Shown: positions 24,769 to 35,200 of the stretch, piece after piece | How the letters are laid out: each line of letters opens with the position of its first letter | Position numbering within the stretch: the stretch's first letter is position 1 | Source: Candidatus Eisenbacteria bacterium | GTDB taxonomy: Bacteria; Orphanbacterota; Orphanbacteria; Orphanbacterales; Orphanbacteraceae | Reading direction: 5' to 3' | DNA length: 64,000 bases | Assembly: GCA_016930695.1 (NCBI GenBank) | Contig: JAFGGD010000008.1 | Location: 1-64,000, forward strand | Program-made: the position numbers and the translations under genes | Notes under the pieces: model-generated | Seen by the model: only the letters and a program-made list of their open reading frames with translations | Database searches by the model: none | Told to the model about the DNA's origin: nothing

Positions 24769-27303
24769 TTGTCCGATCGTCCGACTCGGAGTGTCCTGCT
24801 TCTGATCTCTCTCGCGGTGCTCCTCTATTCGGGGGCGTACCTGGCGCGGGAGTACACATTGGTTCACCGCTTGGTGACGGCGGTGGACATATGGAGCTGG
24901 CTCCGCCTCGGACCCGAGCCGCCCGCCGAGTTCCATGACGTGGACGAAGAGGACTTCGTCCGGCCCCCCATCCCGAAACGGGGAGACAGGCTCCTCTCCT
25001 TCAACGGCCTGCCGGCGACGAGTGAGAACTATTTTCTCGTCTTCAACCCCGAAACGCCTCCGGGCCGGGAAGTGACGATTCGCTTCGAGAGCGACGGCGA
25101 GGAGCGGACCACTCTGGTGCGGGCCCGTCCCATACCGCTGAGCCTGCGCGCGCAGATCGTCGGCCTCTTCGTGCTCCGCACGCTGATCACGGCGGCGCTG
25201 GTTCTCGTCGGTTTCTGGGCGCTCCTCCGGCGCCCCGATTCGCCGGGCGTGCGGATCCTCGCGTTTTTTTGCTATTCCATGGCGATCGGCATGCTTCTGA
25301 ACCGGATCATCGGCGCCGAAGACTACGCGGCTTTCGCGATCCCCTACGGGAGAGTCCTTCTGCAGATCTTCACCGGTTTCGCATTCTTCGCCCCCGTCTT
25401 TTGGCTTCTTCTGCAGCTCGTTTTCCCGGCGCCGGAGCCGTTCTTCCACGCCCACCGGAGGGCGGTCACGGCGGTCCTCTTCCTCCCCGGCTTGGTGATC
25501 GGCGCTCTCTACCTCACCGGCGTGGTGCGCTTGCCGGTCCCCCTGGCCGTACACCGGAGCGTGTACCTCGCCGCGGGGAGCCTCCTTCTGGCGAGGCACT
25601 ACTTCCGTGCCGACACCCTCCTCGCCCGCCGCCAAACCAAGCTGCTGATCATGGGGTCCGTTCCCGGACTGCTCCTCTATGGCGTCCTCCCCTGGGTCGC
25701 CCTTCTCGCCGGGGATTGGGCGCGGGGTTGGACGGTCACCGTGCGGCTCCTGACCGCCAACGCGAACTTCCTCCTCGTCCTGCTCATCCCGATCACGTTC
25801 GCCTATGCCTTCGGCCGCTATCGTCTGCTGGAGGTGGAAGGGAGGCTGAACCGGGGCGCGCGCCTCCTCGCGGTGAACACGGCGCTTCTCGTGGTGTTTT
25901 TCGGATTCCTTTATCTGTTCAGCGAAATCCTTCTCGATCGTCTCGGCGTGGTGAGCCGCGCCCCCACGCTGGTCGTCGCCCTCGGACTCGCCATCGGCTT
26001 CGCGCCCGCGCAGCGGCGGATCCGGCGTGAAATCGCGGACCGCCTCTATCCGGAGCGGAACCGCCTGCGCGCCTTGATACGCGATTTCCTTCGCTCACCC
26101 GATTCGAGCGCCGATCCGGATACCTTTTGGAGGGAGCTGACGCGCAAGCTCGCCGCCGGGATCGCCGCGCGGGAGGTGGCGCCTCTCCTGGAAGCGAACG
26201 GCGGCGACGCGCTGATTCTCGCGGGCGAGCCGACCCCCTTCCACCGTTCGGATCCGTCGGTGCGGGAGATCGGCGCTCTGGATCATCCCCTCTTCGTGGA
26301 CGAACTGATCGAAAGCGGCCGTTTCGACCTGAACGAGGAGCAGAAACGATGGCTCGGCGAACGGCTCGGCGCCGTGCTCCTCCCGCTCAACGCGCCTTCC
26401 GGTCGGGTCGGGTTTCTCCTTCTCGGTCCGAAGCGGGACGGCGAGGACTACACGCCGGAGGAGCTCTCCCTTCTCGGCTCCCTGGCGGCGCAGATCGGCC
26501 TCGCCGCGGAAAACATCCGGCTCCTCGAGGAGAAGGTGGAGAAGAGGAAGCTGGAGGAGCAGCTCCAGCTCGCCCGGAACATCCAGGAAGGGCTCCTGCC
26601 GGGGCGGCTTCCGCCGACGCCGGGGCTTCATGTGGCGGCGAGCATCCGGTTCTGTCTCGATGTGGCGGGGGACTACTACGACGTCATTGAAATGGAGGAC
26701 GGCCGCACCCTCCTGGCGATCGGCGACGTGGCCGGCAAGGGAGTGGGGGCGGCGCTTCTGATGGCGAGCCTGCAGGCGTCGCTGCGCACCGCCAGCGGCG
26801 TACAAACTCCGCTTCCGGATCTGATCCGCAAGGTCAACGCGCTCGTGTACCGGAACACGCCTCCGGAACTCTTCATCTCCCTCTTTACGGCGCTCTTCGA
26901 TCCGCGTACGGGGAATTTCTCCTACGTGAACGCCGGCCATAACTACCCGCTCGTGGTCCGGAAGGATGGCGGCGTGGAAGGTCTCGTGAGGAGCGGCCTT
27001 CTTCTCGGCGTGGACCCGGAGACGGAGTACGAGGAGGGCTCGACGACGCTTGAGCCGGGGGACCGCGTGTTGATGTACACCGACGGAGTCAACGAGGCGA
27101 TGGACGCGGGGGAGACCGAATTCGGCGATCTCCGGGTCGCCCGGATCGCTTCGGAGAGCGGGGGGCTTCCCCTTCGAGACGTTTTGGGGCGGCTCGAGAC
27201 GGAGGTGTTCCGCCACACCGGGCGGACGGAGCTGGAAGACGATTTCACGCTTCTCGCCGCCGAGAGGATCGACGGAAACGGCGAGGGCGACGCCGCCTCT
27301 TGA
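24769..27303 (+). CDS. Membrane PDZ-GAF-PP2C serine phosphatase (RsbU/SpoIIE type)
   Basis: An 844-residue membrane signalling phosphatase. One N-terminal helix (about 8-25) is followed by an extracytoplasmic PDZ-like domain (about 40-115, GDRLLSFNGLPATSENY). Seven or more membrane helices (about 128-400), a GAF-like region (about 420-590), a short coiled coil (EEKVEKRKLEEQLQLARNIQ) and a PP2C/SpoIIE domain (about 615-840) come next. The phosphatase metal residues are in DVAGDYYDV, IGDVAGKGVGAALLMA, YTDGVNEA and EDDFTLLA. Such enzymes dephosphorylate anti-anti-sigma factors; no STAS or anti-sigma gene is in the window. Tandem TTG codons could start; GGGAGG favours 24769. Confidence 0.88.
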   Translation: MSDRPTRSVLLLISLAVLLYSGAYLAREYTLVHRLVTAVDIWSWLRLGPEPPAEFHDVDEEDFVRPPIPKRGDRLLSFNGLPATSENYFLVFNPETPPGREVTIRFESDGEERTTLVRARPIPLSLRAQIVGLFVLRTLITAALVLVGFWALLRRPDSPGVRILAFFCYSMAIGMLLNRIIGAEDYAAFAIPYGRVLLQIFTGFAFFAPVFWLLLQLVFPAPEPFFHAHRRAVTAVLFLPGLVIGALYLTGVVRLPVPLAVHRSVYLAAGSLLLARHYFRADTLLARRQTKLLIMGSVPGLLLYGVLPWVALLAGDWARGWTVTVRLLTANANFLLVLLIPITFAYAFGRYRLLEVEGRLNRGARLLAVNTALLVVFFGFLYLFSEILLDRLGVVSRAPTLVVALGLAIGFAPAQRRIRREIADRLYPERNRLRALIRDFLRSPDSSADPDTFWRELTRKLAAGIAAREVAPLLEANGGDALILAGEPTPFHRSDPSVREIGALDHPLFVDELIESGRFDLNEEQKRWLGERLGAVLLPLNAPSGRVGFLLLGPKRDGEDYTPEELSLLGSLAAQIGLAAENIRLLEEKVEKRKLEEQLQLARNIQEGLLPGRLPPTPGLHVAASIRFCLDVAGDYYDVIEMEDGRTLLAIGDVAGKGVGAALLMASLQASLRTASGVQTPLPDLIRKVNALVYRNTPPELFISLFTALFDPRTGNFSYVNAGHNYPLVVRKDGGVEGLVRSGLLLGVDPETEYEEGSTTLEPGDRVLMYTDGVNEAMDAGETEFGDLRVARIASESGGLPLRDVLGRLETEVFRHTGRTELEDDFTLLAAERIDGNGEGDAAS

Positions 27304-27373
27304 ATCGGAGGCGCGGCGGACGCGCCCGCCACGCCCGCCGAAGCCGCCGAAGAAATTTTATGCGTAATCCGAA

Positions 27374-29857
27374 TCAGCGCAGCAGAATCATCTTGGCGCA
27401 GAGTATCTCGCCGCCGGCGCGGAGCCGGCAGAGATAGACGCCGCTCGGAAGCGGTTCGCCGTTTCGGCCGGCGCCGTCCCATGCGATCCGAACAGGTCCG
27501 GGATCGAAGGTCCCCTCGACGAGATGGGCCACGAAGCGCCCCGCGGAATCGAAGATGTCCGCCGCGACGCGCCCCGCCTTTTTCATTTCGAACGAAACGG
27601 TCGTGCTCGGATTGAAGGGGTTCGGCCGGATCGTGAGCGCCGCCCCGACCGGCGGGGGAGCGCCTTCCTCCACCGCCGTCCCCGCCTCGGAGAGCCCCGC
27701 GTCCAGCCGGACGAGGACCACGTCGTCGCCGAAGCCGCCGCTGTGATTCGCCGCCCAGGCGCCCGGCGCGCAGGGAAAGTTCGCGGAAGGGGTTTGGCCG
27801 ACCACCACCGGGTTTTCGTCGCCGTCCAGAATCATCCGTCCCGAGCTTTCCTCGCCGCTTCCGCCGAGAAAGGTGGAAGCCCTGAGTTCGGTGAGATCCC
27901 CGTCCAACCGGGAGACGAAGAGATCGCCGCCGTAATCCTGCGAACCGCCGTTGTAACCCGGATCGTAGGCGCAGGGAGCGGTCGGGAAGTCGTAGGAGAC
28001 GGTGCTCCCGGATACGAAGAGGTCCCCCTCGCTGTTTACCCGGACCGAGAGACCGATCTCGAGGCCTCCGCCTCCGAGGAAGGTGGATGCCTGCAGCGTC
28101 GAGAGATCCGGCGAAAGGCGGGAGAGAAAAACATCGTTCCGGTTGTTTCCCCCCCAGGTGTTGTAGGTCTCGTCGTAGGCGCCGGGCGTGGTGGGGAAGT
28201 CCGACGTGGAGGCCTCGCCGGTCTCTCCGGTGACGTAGACGCGGCCGGAGTCGTCCAGCGTGACGGCGTGGCCGAAATCGTTGGCGGACCCGCCGAGGAA
28301 TGTGGAGGCGAGGAGAGTGGTCAGGTCCGAATCCATCCGAGCGACGAAGACGTCGCCGCCCGCTAAAACACCGCCGTTATAAGTCTCGTCGTAGACGCCG
28401 CCGGTCGTCGGGAAATCGCTCCCGCCCGTGGAGCCGGCGATCACCGGGTTGCCCTCTCCGTCGAGGGCCATGTACCCTCCTTGCTCCCAACCGGCGGAAC
28501 CGAGATAAGTGGACGCCTCGAGCACGGTCAGGTCGGAGTCGAAACGGGTGATGAAGAGATCTCCACCCCAGGAGACGGGCCCCTGTCCGTTCCACGTGGA
28601 GTCGTAGCAACCGGGGGTGGTGGGGAGGTTGTCCGACTTGGTCCGCCCCGCCACGAAAACCCGGCCCTGATCGTCGACGAGAACCGTGTTCGCCGACTCG
28701 TACTGGCGCTTTCCGAAATAGGTGGAGGCGAGGAGCGTCGTGAGGTCCGGGTCGAACTTGGAGACGAACACGTCGCCGTTGGCCGCGTAGGTCGTGTCTC
28801 TCGCGCCGGGCGTTACCGGAAAATCGTTCGACATCGTGAAGCCGGCCACATACACGTTGCAGTCGCCGTCGAGGGCGAGACAGTCCCCCTGTCCCGTCCC
28901 TTCACTGCTCGATCCGCCGAGAAAGGTGGCGGCCAGAAGGGAGGTCATGTCGCCGCTCATTTTCACGATGAAGATATCCGTTCCCGGGCCCGAGATGGTG
29001 TCATAGGCGCCGGAGGTGAAGGGAAAGTCCATCGACTGGACCCGGGCGGCGACGTAGAGGTTTCCGGAAGCGTCCTCGGCGACGGCGTTGCAGGACCAGT
29101 CCCCCTCGTCGCTCGTCCCGCCGAGGAATGTGGAGGCGAGGAGCGGGTCGATCACCAGCTCCCGGCTCTCGTCGTAGGGACCGACGCGAAAGCCGTAGGA
29201 GAGATCCCCCTCCGCCGCCCGATAGGCGACAGCGACGCTCACGCGGACGCCGTCTTGCTCCTGGAAGGCGGCGGGCGCGGTGAAGAGTACGGGCCCGCGC
29301 GCGGTTTCGCAGACCAACCGTCCCCCCTCGTCGATCCACAGACGGTCCGCCCCCTCGACGCGCATGCGGATCCCCGCCGGATCGGCGCCCGGCGCGACGT
29401 GGAAGCGCTTTTCCACGTTGCCGCCGCCCGCGCGGAGGGTGATTCGCACGCCGTCGAAACGCTCGCCCATGTCGAGTTTTCGATAGGCGGGGGCGCCTCT
29501 TTCCCAGCGGCTCGGATCGGAGCCTCGGAATTCGCCGACGCGGAAGGAGACCGGTTCGTCCCCTTCGATTCGGGATATCCGCCCCCCTTCCGGTTTCTCT
29601 GTAAGAACCGCCCCTCCATCTCCCCGGCGGGAGCGGAGGTCGTATACGAGCGAACCGCCGTACGTTACGAAAAGTCCGCCGCCGAGGACGCGGGTGTAGA
29701 AGGCGACCTCCTCCGGCCGGGCGCCCCGGTTCTCGATGAACGGAACCGAAACGCCGGCAAGGAGTTCTGCGTTTTCGGCCGCCGCGGTGGACGCCGCAAC
29801 CGCCAGGAGCGCCGTGGCGCCCCGGGAGGCGATGGAGCGGAAAACGTTTGGTAACAT
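27374..29857 (-). CDS. Secreted SBBP seven-repeat propeller protein with FlgD-like C-terminus
   Basis: An 827-residue exported protein. The signal peptide (about 1-28) ends in STAAAENAE. An N-terminal beta domain of the DUF7948 kind (about 30-245) contains FIENRGARPEEVAFYTRV and DPLLASTFLGG. I count seven SBBP repeats (about 245-720), each beginning near LLASTFLGG and containing VYVAG.T.S.DFPTTPGAYD, which fits a seven-bladed propeller. The C-terminal Ig domain carries NPFNPSTTVSFEM, WDGAGRNGEPLPSGVYL and ends KMILLR, as in two other proteins of this window. The ATG follows AAGGAGGAAACCCG. The role is probably surface or extracellular binding. Confidence 0.86.
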   Translation of the reverse strand: MLPNVFRSIASRGATALLAVAASTAAAENAELLAGVSVPFIENRGARPEEVAFYTRVLGGGLFVTYGGSLVYDLRSRRGDGGAVLTEKPEGGRISRIEGDEPVSFRVGEFRGSDPSRWERGAPAYRKLDMGERFDGVRITLRAGGGNVEKRFHVAPGADPAGIRMRVEGADRLWIDEGGRLVCETARGPVLFTAPAAFQEQDGVRVSVAVAYRAAEGDLSYGFRVGPYDESRELVIDPLLASTFLGGTSDEGDWSCNAVAEDASGNLYVAARVQSMDFPFTSGAYDTISGPGTDIFIVKMSGDMTSLLAATFLGGSSSEGTGQGDCLALDGDCNVYVAGFTMSNDFPVTPGARDTTYAANGDVFVSKFDPDLTTLLASTYFGKRQYESANTVLVDDQGRVFVAGRTKSDNLPTTPGCYDSTWNGQGPVSWGGDLFITRFDSDLTVLEASTYLGSAGWEQGGYMALDGEGNPVIAGSTGGSDFPTTGGVYDETYNGGVLAGGDVFVARMDSDLTTLLASTFLGGSANDFGHAVTLDDSGRVYVTGETGEASTSDFPTTPGAYDETYNTWGGNNRNDVFLSRLSPDLSTLQASTFLGGGGLEIGLSVRVNSEGDLFVSGSTVSYDFPTAPCAYDPGYNGGSQDYGGDLFVSRLDGDLTELRASTFLGGSGEESSGRMILDGDENPVVVGQTPSANFPCAPGAWAANHSGGFGDDVVLVRLDAGLSEAGTAVEEGAPPPVGAALTIRPNPFNPSTTVSFEMKKAGRVAADIFDSAGRFVAHLVEGTFDPGPVRIAWDGAGRNGEPLPSGVYLCRLRAGGEILCAKMILLR

Positions 29858-29914
29858 CGGGTTTCCTCCTTATTCTCCGAGGTGAGCGGAGAGACCGTCG
29901 CACGGCCCCTCTGT

Positions 29915-29942
29915 TTGACGAATCCAGGATAGCGGGTAGAAT
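29915..29942 (+). promoter_or_regulatory. Predicted promoter of the CadC-like gene
   Basis: TTGACG (29915-29920), 16 bases, TAGAAT (29937-29942). This leaves a leader of about 100 bases before the start codon. Confidence 0.55.
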
Positions 29943-30047
29943 CGGATCGAGCCTGAGGGGAGCCTCCGGATCGGCTCCGTTTCCCATCCGGATTCCCTGC
30001 AGGAACGGGAACGCGATACAGGCGATCCGAAACCGAAGGAGACTTCC

Positions 30048-32156
30048 ATGGCGGAAGCCCCGGCGCCCGAGTACGACCGTCCCCGCCCGTTCGATCTCGC
30101 GGGTTGGTCGGTTCAACCGCAGCTGAACCGGATCAGCCGGGGGGGAAACACCCACCAGGTCGAGCCGCGGATCATGCAGGTTCTGGTGATTCTGGCGGGG
30201 CGCGCCGGGGAGATCGTCACGAGGGACGAGCTGCTGGACGCGGTGTGGGGGGAGACGATCGTCTGCGAGGACGCCCTCACCCGGGCGGTCTCGGACCTGC
30301 GCGGTCTCCTCGGCGACGATCCCCGCTCCCCGAAAATGATCGAGACGATCCGGAAGCGGGGATACAGGCTGATCGCGCCGGTTCGCTTCGCAGAAGCCGG
30401 CGCCGGGCGTTCCGCCCTCCGCCCGGGCCGCTCTCGTTCCTTCACGCTTCGCCTATTGATCCCGGCGGGGGCGCTGGTCGCCGTCTTTATCGCCGCCCTT
30501 CTCTGGCTCCGCCGCCCCTCCGAGGGACCCGCGACGGCGCCCACCCTTTCCGGCATGCCATTCACCAGCTTCCGAGGGGATGAAATCCATCCCGCCCTTT
30601 CACCGGACGGAAACCTGGTCGCCTTTGCCTGGACGGGCGAGGAGGAGGCGGGCGATTTCGATATCTACGTGAAACAGGCGAACACCGAAACGCCGCTCCG
30701 ACTGACCGATCACCCCTCCCAAGAGTACTTCCCGGTCTGGTCTCCCGACGGGAGCGCCGTCGCTTTCTACCGCTCCGGCGACAGGGGGGGAATCTATACG
30801 GTCCCCGCCATCGGCGGACCGGCCAGACGGGTGGCGTCCGTGCGCGGGATCCGCGGTTTCGATTGGTCGCCGGACGGCACGCAATTCGCTTTATCCGTAA
30901 AAGACTCCCTTGCCGACATCTACCGGATACGTCTTTATTCGTTGGAGAACGCCGGGGAGCGTTGGATCACCTCCCCCTCTCCGGGCCAGGGGGGGGATCG
31001 GGATCCCCGTTTCTCGCCGGACGGTCGATCCCTCTCCTTCGTACGGTCCGACGCGGCGCTCCGGGACGATCTTTGGCTCGTTCCGTCGGACGGCGGCGAC
31101 GAACGGCCGATCACCCGGTCGCAGCACCGGATCGCCGGCCAGGATTGGAGGGCCGACGGACGCCGGATCGTCTTCGCCGCCGCCCCGACGACCGAATACA
31201 ACCTGTGGAGCCTCTCCGTCTCCGACGGCCGGCTCACCTGGCTGCCGACCCGGGGCGGTTCGCCGCTCCGTCCCTCTCTCGCCTCGCGCGGGCGCGGCCT
31301 GGTCTTCGAAGAACTCGCCATGGACCTGAATGTTTGGCGCCTCGATCTCGCGGGCGGCGGGGACGAGGAGAACGGCCCGCTCATCGCCTCCACTCGAGAA
31401 GACTGCTGCGCCCGCTTCTCACCGGACGGGGAGCGGCTTCTCTTTCTTTCCAGCCGGTCGGGGAACCGGGAGATCTGGGTCTGCCGGCGCGACGGGTCGG
31501 ACCCGCGGCAGATCACCCATTTCGAGGGGACTTGGATTTCAGGCGCGGATTGGTCCCCCGAGGGGGGGCGGATCGGGTTCACCGCCTTTCCCGAGGGATA
31601 TTCGGCGGTTTACCTGGTCGATCCGGAGGGGGGAGCGCCTCGGCGTCTCACCGAAGGGAGGCGGCATGAAGAGTTTTGCCGCTGGTCCGCCGACGGTCGT
31701 TGGCTCTATTTTTACACGCACCGGGACGATAGCTGGGAGATCAAGCATGTCGCCGCCAAGAACGGCCGGGTGGAGCCGGTGCTCGTTCCCGGCTGCCGTG
31801 TGCTTCATGCCTCCACCGATGGCGAATGCTTCTATTATTACCGGCCGCCGGAGAACGGAATCTGGCGGCATTCCCTCGCGGGGGACGGTCCGGACGAGTG
31901 CGTTGTGCCGGCGGATCGCACCGCCTCCTGGAGCGGCGAGCGCGTCGCCGACCGGGGGGTTTACGCCACCCTTCGTGAGGGGGAACGGACCCTCCTCGTC
32001 TTCCTCGATTTCGCCTCCGGCGAGACGGACACCCTCGTCTCGTTCGCCGAGCCCGCGGGATCCGGCCTGGACGTCTCCCCGGACGGGCGCGAAGCGCTCG
32101 TCGACCGTGTGGAGCGCTCCGCGCGCGATCTCATCCTCGTTCCCGATTTCTTCTGA
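30048..32156 (+). CDS. CadC-like membrane transcription regulator with TolB/WD40-like propeller
   Basis: A 702-residue one-component regulator. The cytoplasmic N-terminus (about 14-105) is an OmpR/PhoB-type winged helix (VEPRIMQVLVILAGRAGEIV, RDELLDAVWGE, TRAVSDLRGLLGD, IETIRKRGYRLI). One membrane helix (about 140-158) precedes a periplasmic domain of PD40/TolB-like repeats with recurring SPDG motifs (for example HPALSPDGNLVAF, FPVWSPDGSAVAF, DPRFSPDGRSLSF, CARFSPDGERLLF). DNA binding is thus linked to an extracytoplasmic propeller without phosphorylation. The ATG follows GAAGGAGACTTCC. It is divergent from the SBBP gene, a plausible target (inference). Confidence 0.9.
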   Translation: MAEAPAPEYDRPRPFDLAGWSVQPQLNRISRGGNTHQVEPRIMQVLVILAGRAGEIVTRDELLDAVWGETIVCEDALTRAVSDLRGLLGDDPRSPKMIETIRKRGYRLIAPVRFAEAGAGRSALRPGRSRSFTLRLLIPAGALVAVFIAALLWLRRPSEGPATAPTLSGMPFTSFRGDEIHPALSPDGNLVAFAWTGEEEAGDFDIYVKQANTETPLRLTDHPSQEYFPVWSPDGSAVAFYRSGDRGGIYTVPAIGGPARRVASVRGIRGFDWSPDGTQFALSVKDSLADIYRIRLYSLENAGERWITSPSPGQGGDRDPRFSPDGRSLSFVRSDAALRDDLWLVPSDGGDERPITRSQHRIAGQDWRADGRRIVFAAAPTTEYNLWSLSVSDGRLTWLPTRGGSPLRPSLASRGRGLVFEELAMDLNVWRLDLAGGGDEENGPLIASTREDCCARFSPDGERLLFLSSRSGNREIWVCRRDGSDPRQITHFEGTWISGADWSPEGGRIGFTAFPEGYSAVYLVDPEGGAPRRLTEGRRHEEFCRWSADGRWLYFYTHRDDSWEIKHVAAKNGRVEPVLVPGCRVLHASTDGECFYYYRPPENGIWRHSLAGDGPDECVVPADRTASWSGERVADRGVYATLREGERTLLVFLDFASGETDTLVSFAEPAGSGLDVSPDGREALVDRVERSARDLILVPDFF

Positions 32157-32180
32157 TTCCTTGGAAATGTGGAACCGGTG

Positions 32181-32216
32181 AAAAGAAAACGGCCGCCCCC
32201 GTCGAGAGAGCGGCCG
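32181..32216 (-). terminator. Terminator after the CapA-type gene
   Basis: On the minus strand CGGCCGC pairs with GCGGCCG around about 13 bases and is followed by GTTTTCTTTT. Confidence 0.65.
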
Positions 32217-32241
32217 GCTCGAGACGCGTCGCCGCGGTGCG

Positions 32242-35200
32242 TCAGCGGAGGAGAACCATTTTACGGGTGAAGATTCCGCCCGCCGTCTCCATCCGGGCGA
32301 GATAGACGCCGCTCGGCGCCGGCCGGCCCCGGTCGTCCCTCCCGTCCCAAACGAAACGGCTCGTCTCGCCACCGGTGAGCGCGCCGTCGAAGAGGAGCGC
32401 CGTCCTCCTCCCGCGAATGTCGTAAACGGCGAGGGACGCGCGCGCCGTTCCTCGTCCCGGAGGGACGCACTCGATGATCGTGCGCGGGTTGAAGGGGTTG
32501 GGCGCGTTGCGGAGAAACGGCGCCGCCGGCGGCGGGGGCGTTCCGGCGGCGGTTTCCGTGGAGACGGCGTCGTAGGCCGTCTCGGCGTAGCGCACGCGCG
32601 CCGAGTCGATTCCGGAGGATGAGGTTCGCACCTGAAGAAATCGATGGTTGTTCGGCGACGGGACCGCCGCGCCGCCTTCCGCCGGCGTCCAAGGCTCCCA
32701 CTCGATGAAGCGGATGTCGTCGAACCAGGCGAGGCCGACGCCGGAGGAGGGCGGGTCTTGGCCGCAGCGGACCTCGAAGTAGTCCGCCCCCGCCGGCGTC
32801 TCCAGATTCCGCCACTGGCGGGTCCAATCGCAGTCGCCGTCGAAGGGGTCCGCGAGCTGGGTGCTGCTCATATAGGAAGAGGAATAGCGGTCGGCGTAGA
32901 AGCGGGCCAAAACGCGCGGATCGCCGGCGTTCTCGGCGCGCACGAGACCGGAAGAGCTGTGTTCCTTTTCCGGATCGCAGGGGAGATGCCTCTCCAGATC
33001 CGTTCCGGTCTGGCCGCCGCTGGAGGAGGTGCGCCTGAGGGCGAGGCAGCGCTTGCCCGAGTGGAAGAGAGAGTCCGTGATCCACTCGTCGGAGGTGTTC
33101 ACCTCCCAGAGGGTGGCCCCCTCCTCCTCGAAGCCGCCGTGCCAGAGGATCTCCCGTCCCCAACGGACATCCCAACCGGTCGGCGATGGGGTCTCGATGG
33201 CGACCACCTCCGAGAGATTTCCCCGCCCCTCGATTTCCAGAGGGGGCGAGAGGAACCAGCCGTCTTCCTCGACGAGGGTGTCCGAGACGGTCGCCTCGCT
33301 CACCGTCGAGTCGATTGCGGAGCGCGAGAGGTGGATCCGGGCCCGGCAGGCCTCCGGGTCGACGGCGACGAGCGCCCCCATCGGCCGGCTGTAATCCGCC
33401 ATCCGGTCCAGGATCTCGCGGCCGAGGCGGCCGGTCGCCGGATGCGGAATGGTGTCGTCGATCCAGGCGGGGACGAACGTGTAGCCGATGATCCCCGTGT
33501 CGTCGATCTCCAGGGTGAGCACGATGGTGGGCATCGTCTCCGGATAATAAAGATCAAAAATAAAATTGCCGAGGCTGTGAGCGATCAGGCGCCCGTCGTA
33601 GGACTCGAATCCCTGCAGGACGTGGGGGTGGTGGTTGATCACCACGTCGGCGCCGAGGTCGATCGCCATGCGGCGGAGCGCGCGCTCGCCGAGGGTCGGC
33701 TCGACGCGGAAGCGGAAATCCGGGTCATCTGCGGCGATCTCCGACGCCTCGATCCGCGGAGGTCCGCCCCTCTCCGGCGGCGCGGTCTGGTACTCGTCGC
33801 CGCTGTGGAGTTGGATCACCACCACGTCCGCCAGGTCCCGGGCGTATGGAATCGCCTGTTCCAGGTTGTGCGGGACGAGGTAGGCGAAACCGGGCTTGCA
33901 GGCGCCGGCGTCGAGGAAAGGCTGGTAGTTCCATTTTCTTCCGCAGCGATTGCACTGGCCGAGGAAGGCGACCCGTATCCCGCGCATGGAACGGAAGACC
34001 GGCCGGAGCGCGTAGGTTTCGTTCGCGCCGGCGCCGGAGTAGGCGATCCCCATCGCGTCCAAGGAATCGATGGTTTGCGCCATCCCCTCACCGCCGTAGT
34101 CGACGATGTGGTTGTTGGCGAGGGTGACCAGATCCACGCCCGCATAGCGGATGCCGTGGATGTTCTCAGGCCGGCTGCGGAAGACCACCGACTTGGTCGG
34201 GTGCGGTGTCCCCCGGTCGGTGTAGGAACACTCCAGGTTGCAGACGTTCAGGTCCGCAGCGTTTCCGAAGATACCGAGCGTAGGCTCGAAGAGCGCTTCG
34301 ATTCCTTGCGTTTCGATGATCCCGCCCGCGTATTCGTAGGCCCGGCCGGTGAAGATGTCGCCGACGAAGTTGATCGTGAAGGGGAGGTCCCCCTCGCCCG
34401 GCTCGACCGCCACGCGGCAGGTGTCGTGTCCGGCGAGACGGTCCGGATCATAGACGGTGAGGCCCACGGTATAGGCGTAGTCCGCCTCGATCAGGAACTC
34501 GTGATAGGGATCGGTCTCCCCGCTCCCGCCGCCGTCGCCGAAATCCCAACAGTAGAAAAGCGTGTCCGAATCGGGATCGACGACGGCGCAGTGGAACTGC
34601 ACGCCCACGCGAAACCGCTTTTCATCTAGTTGCTTGCAGCTTTTCACGTCGCGCAGAATCGTGACGCTCGGCGCCACGGGCAGGTCGTCGGTCACGTCGG
34701 CGATCTCGTCGAAGACGATCTCGCCTCCGCTTCCCCCGTCGTCGTCGTTGATGTAAAAAAGACGGTCGATCGCGGGGAGATAACCGTAGGTCGCCATCCA
34801 GTCCCGGCCGATGGGGAGGAGGTAGGCGGTCCATTCGCCGACGGGGAAGGCGCCCTGATATACGGTCCACCACTCGTTTCCCTGGGGGAGGTCCGCGCCG
34901 GCGAAAGTGTATAGAAGTTCGTTCGTCCCGTCGCCGACGCCGAAGGCCTGCATGTCGCCGGTCCTTTCGACCAGCGTCGCCACGCGCCAGACCGTCCCCG
35001 AGTCGACGGCGGCGGAGTCGATCGACTCCGTCTTCCACGTGTTTCCGTGAAGGCGGAGCGCCCATGCGCTTCCGCCCCAGGTCTCCTCGCCGGTCAGCTC
35101 CCAGGCGTCCGGCTGAACGTCCTGGCCCGGATAACCGGCGAGAATCACCGTCCCCGACTCGAAGTCCTCGATCGACGTGCCGCGCGCGGGGGGCGCGGCG

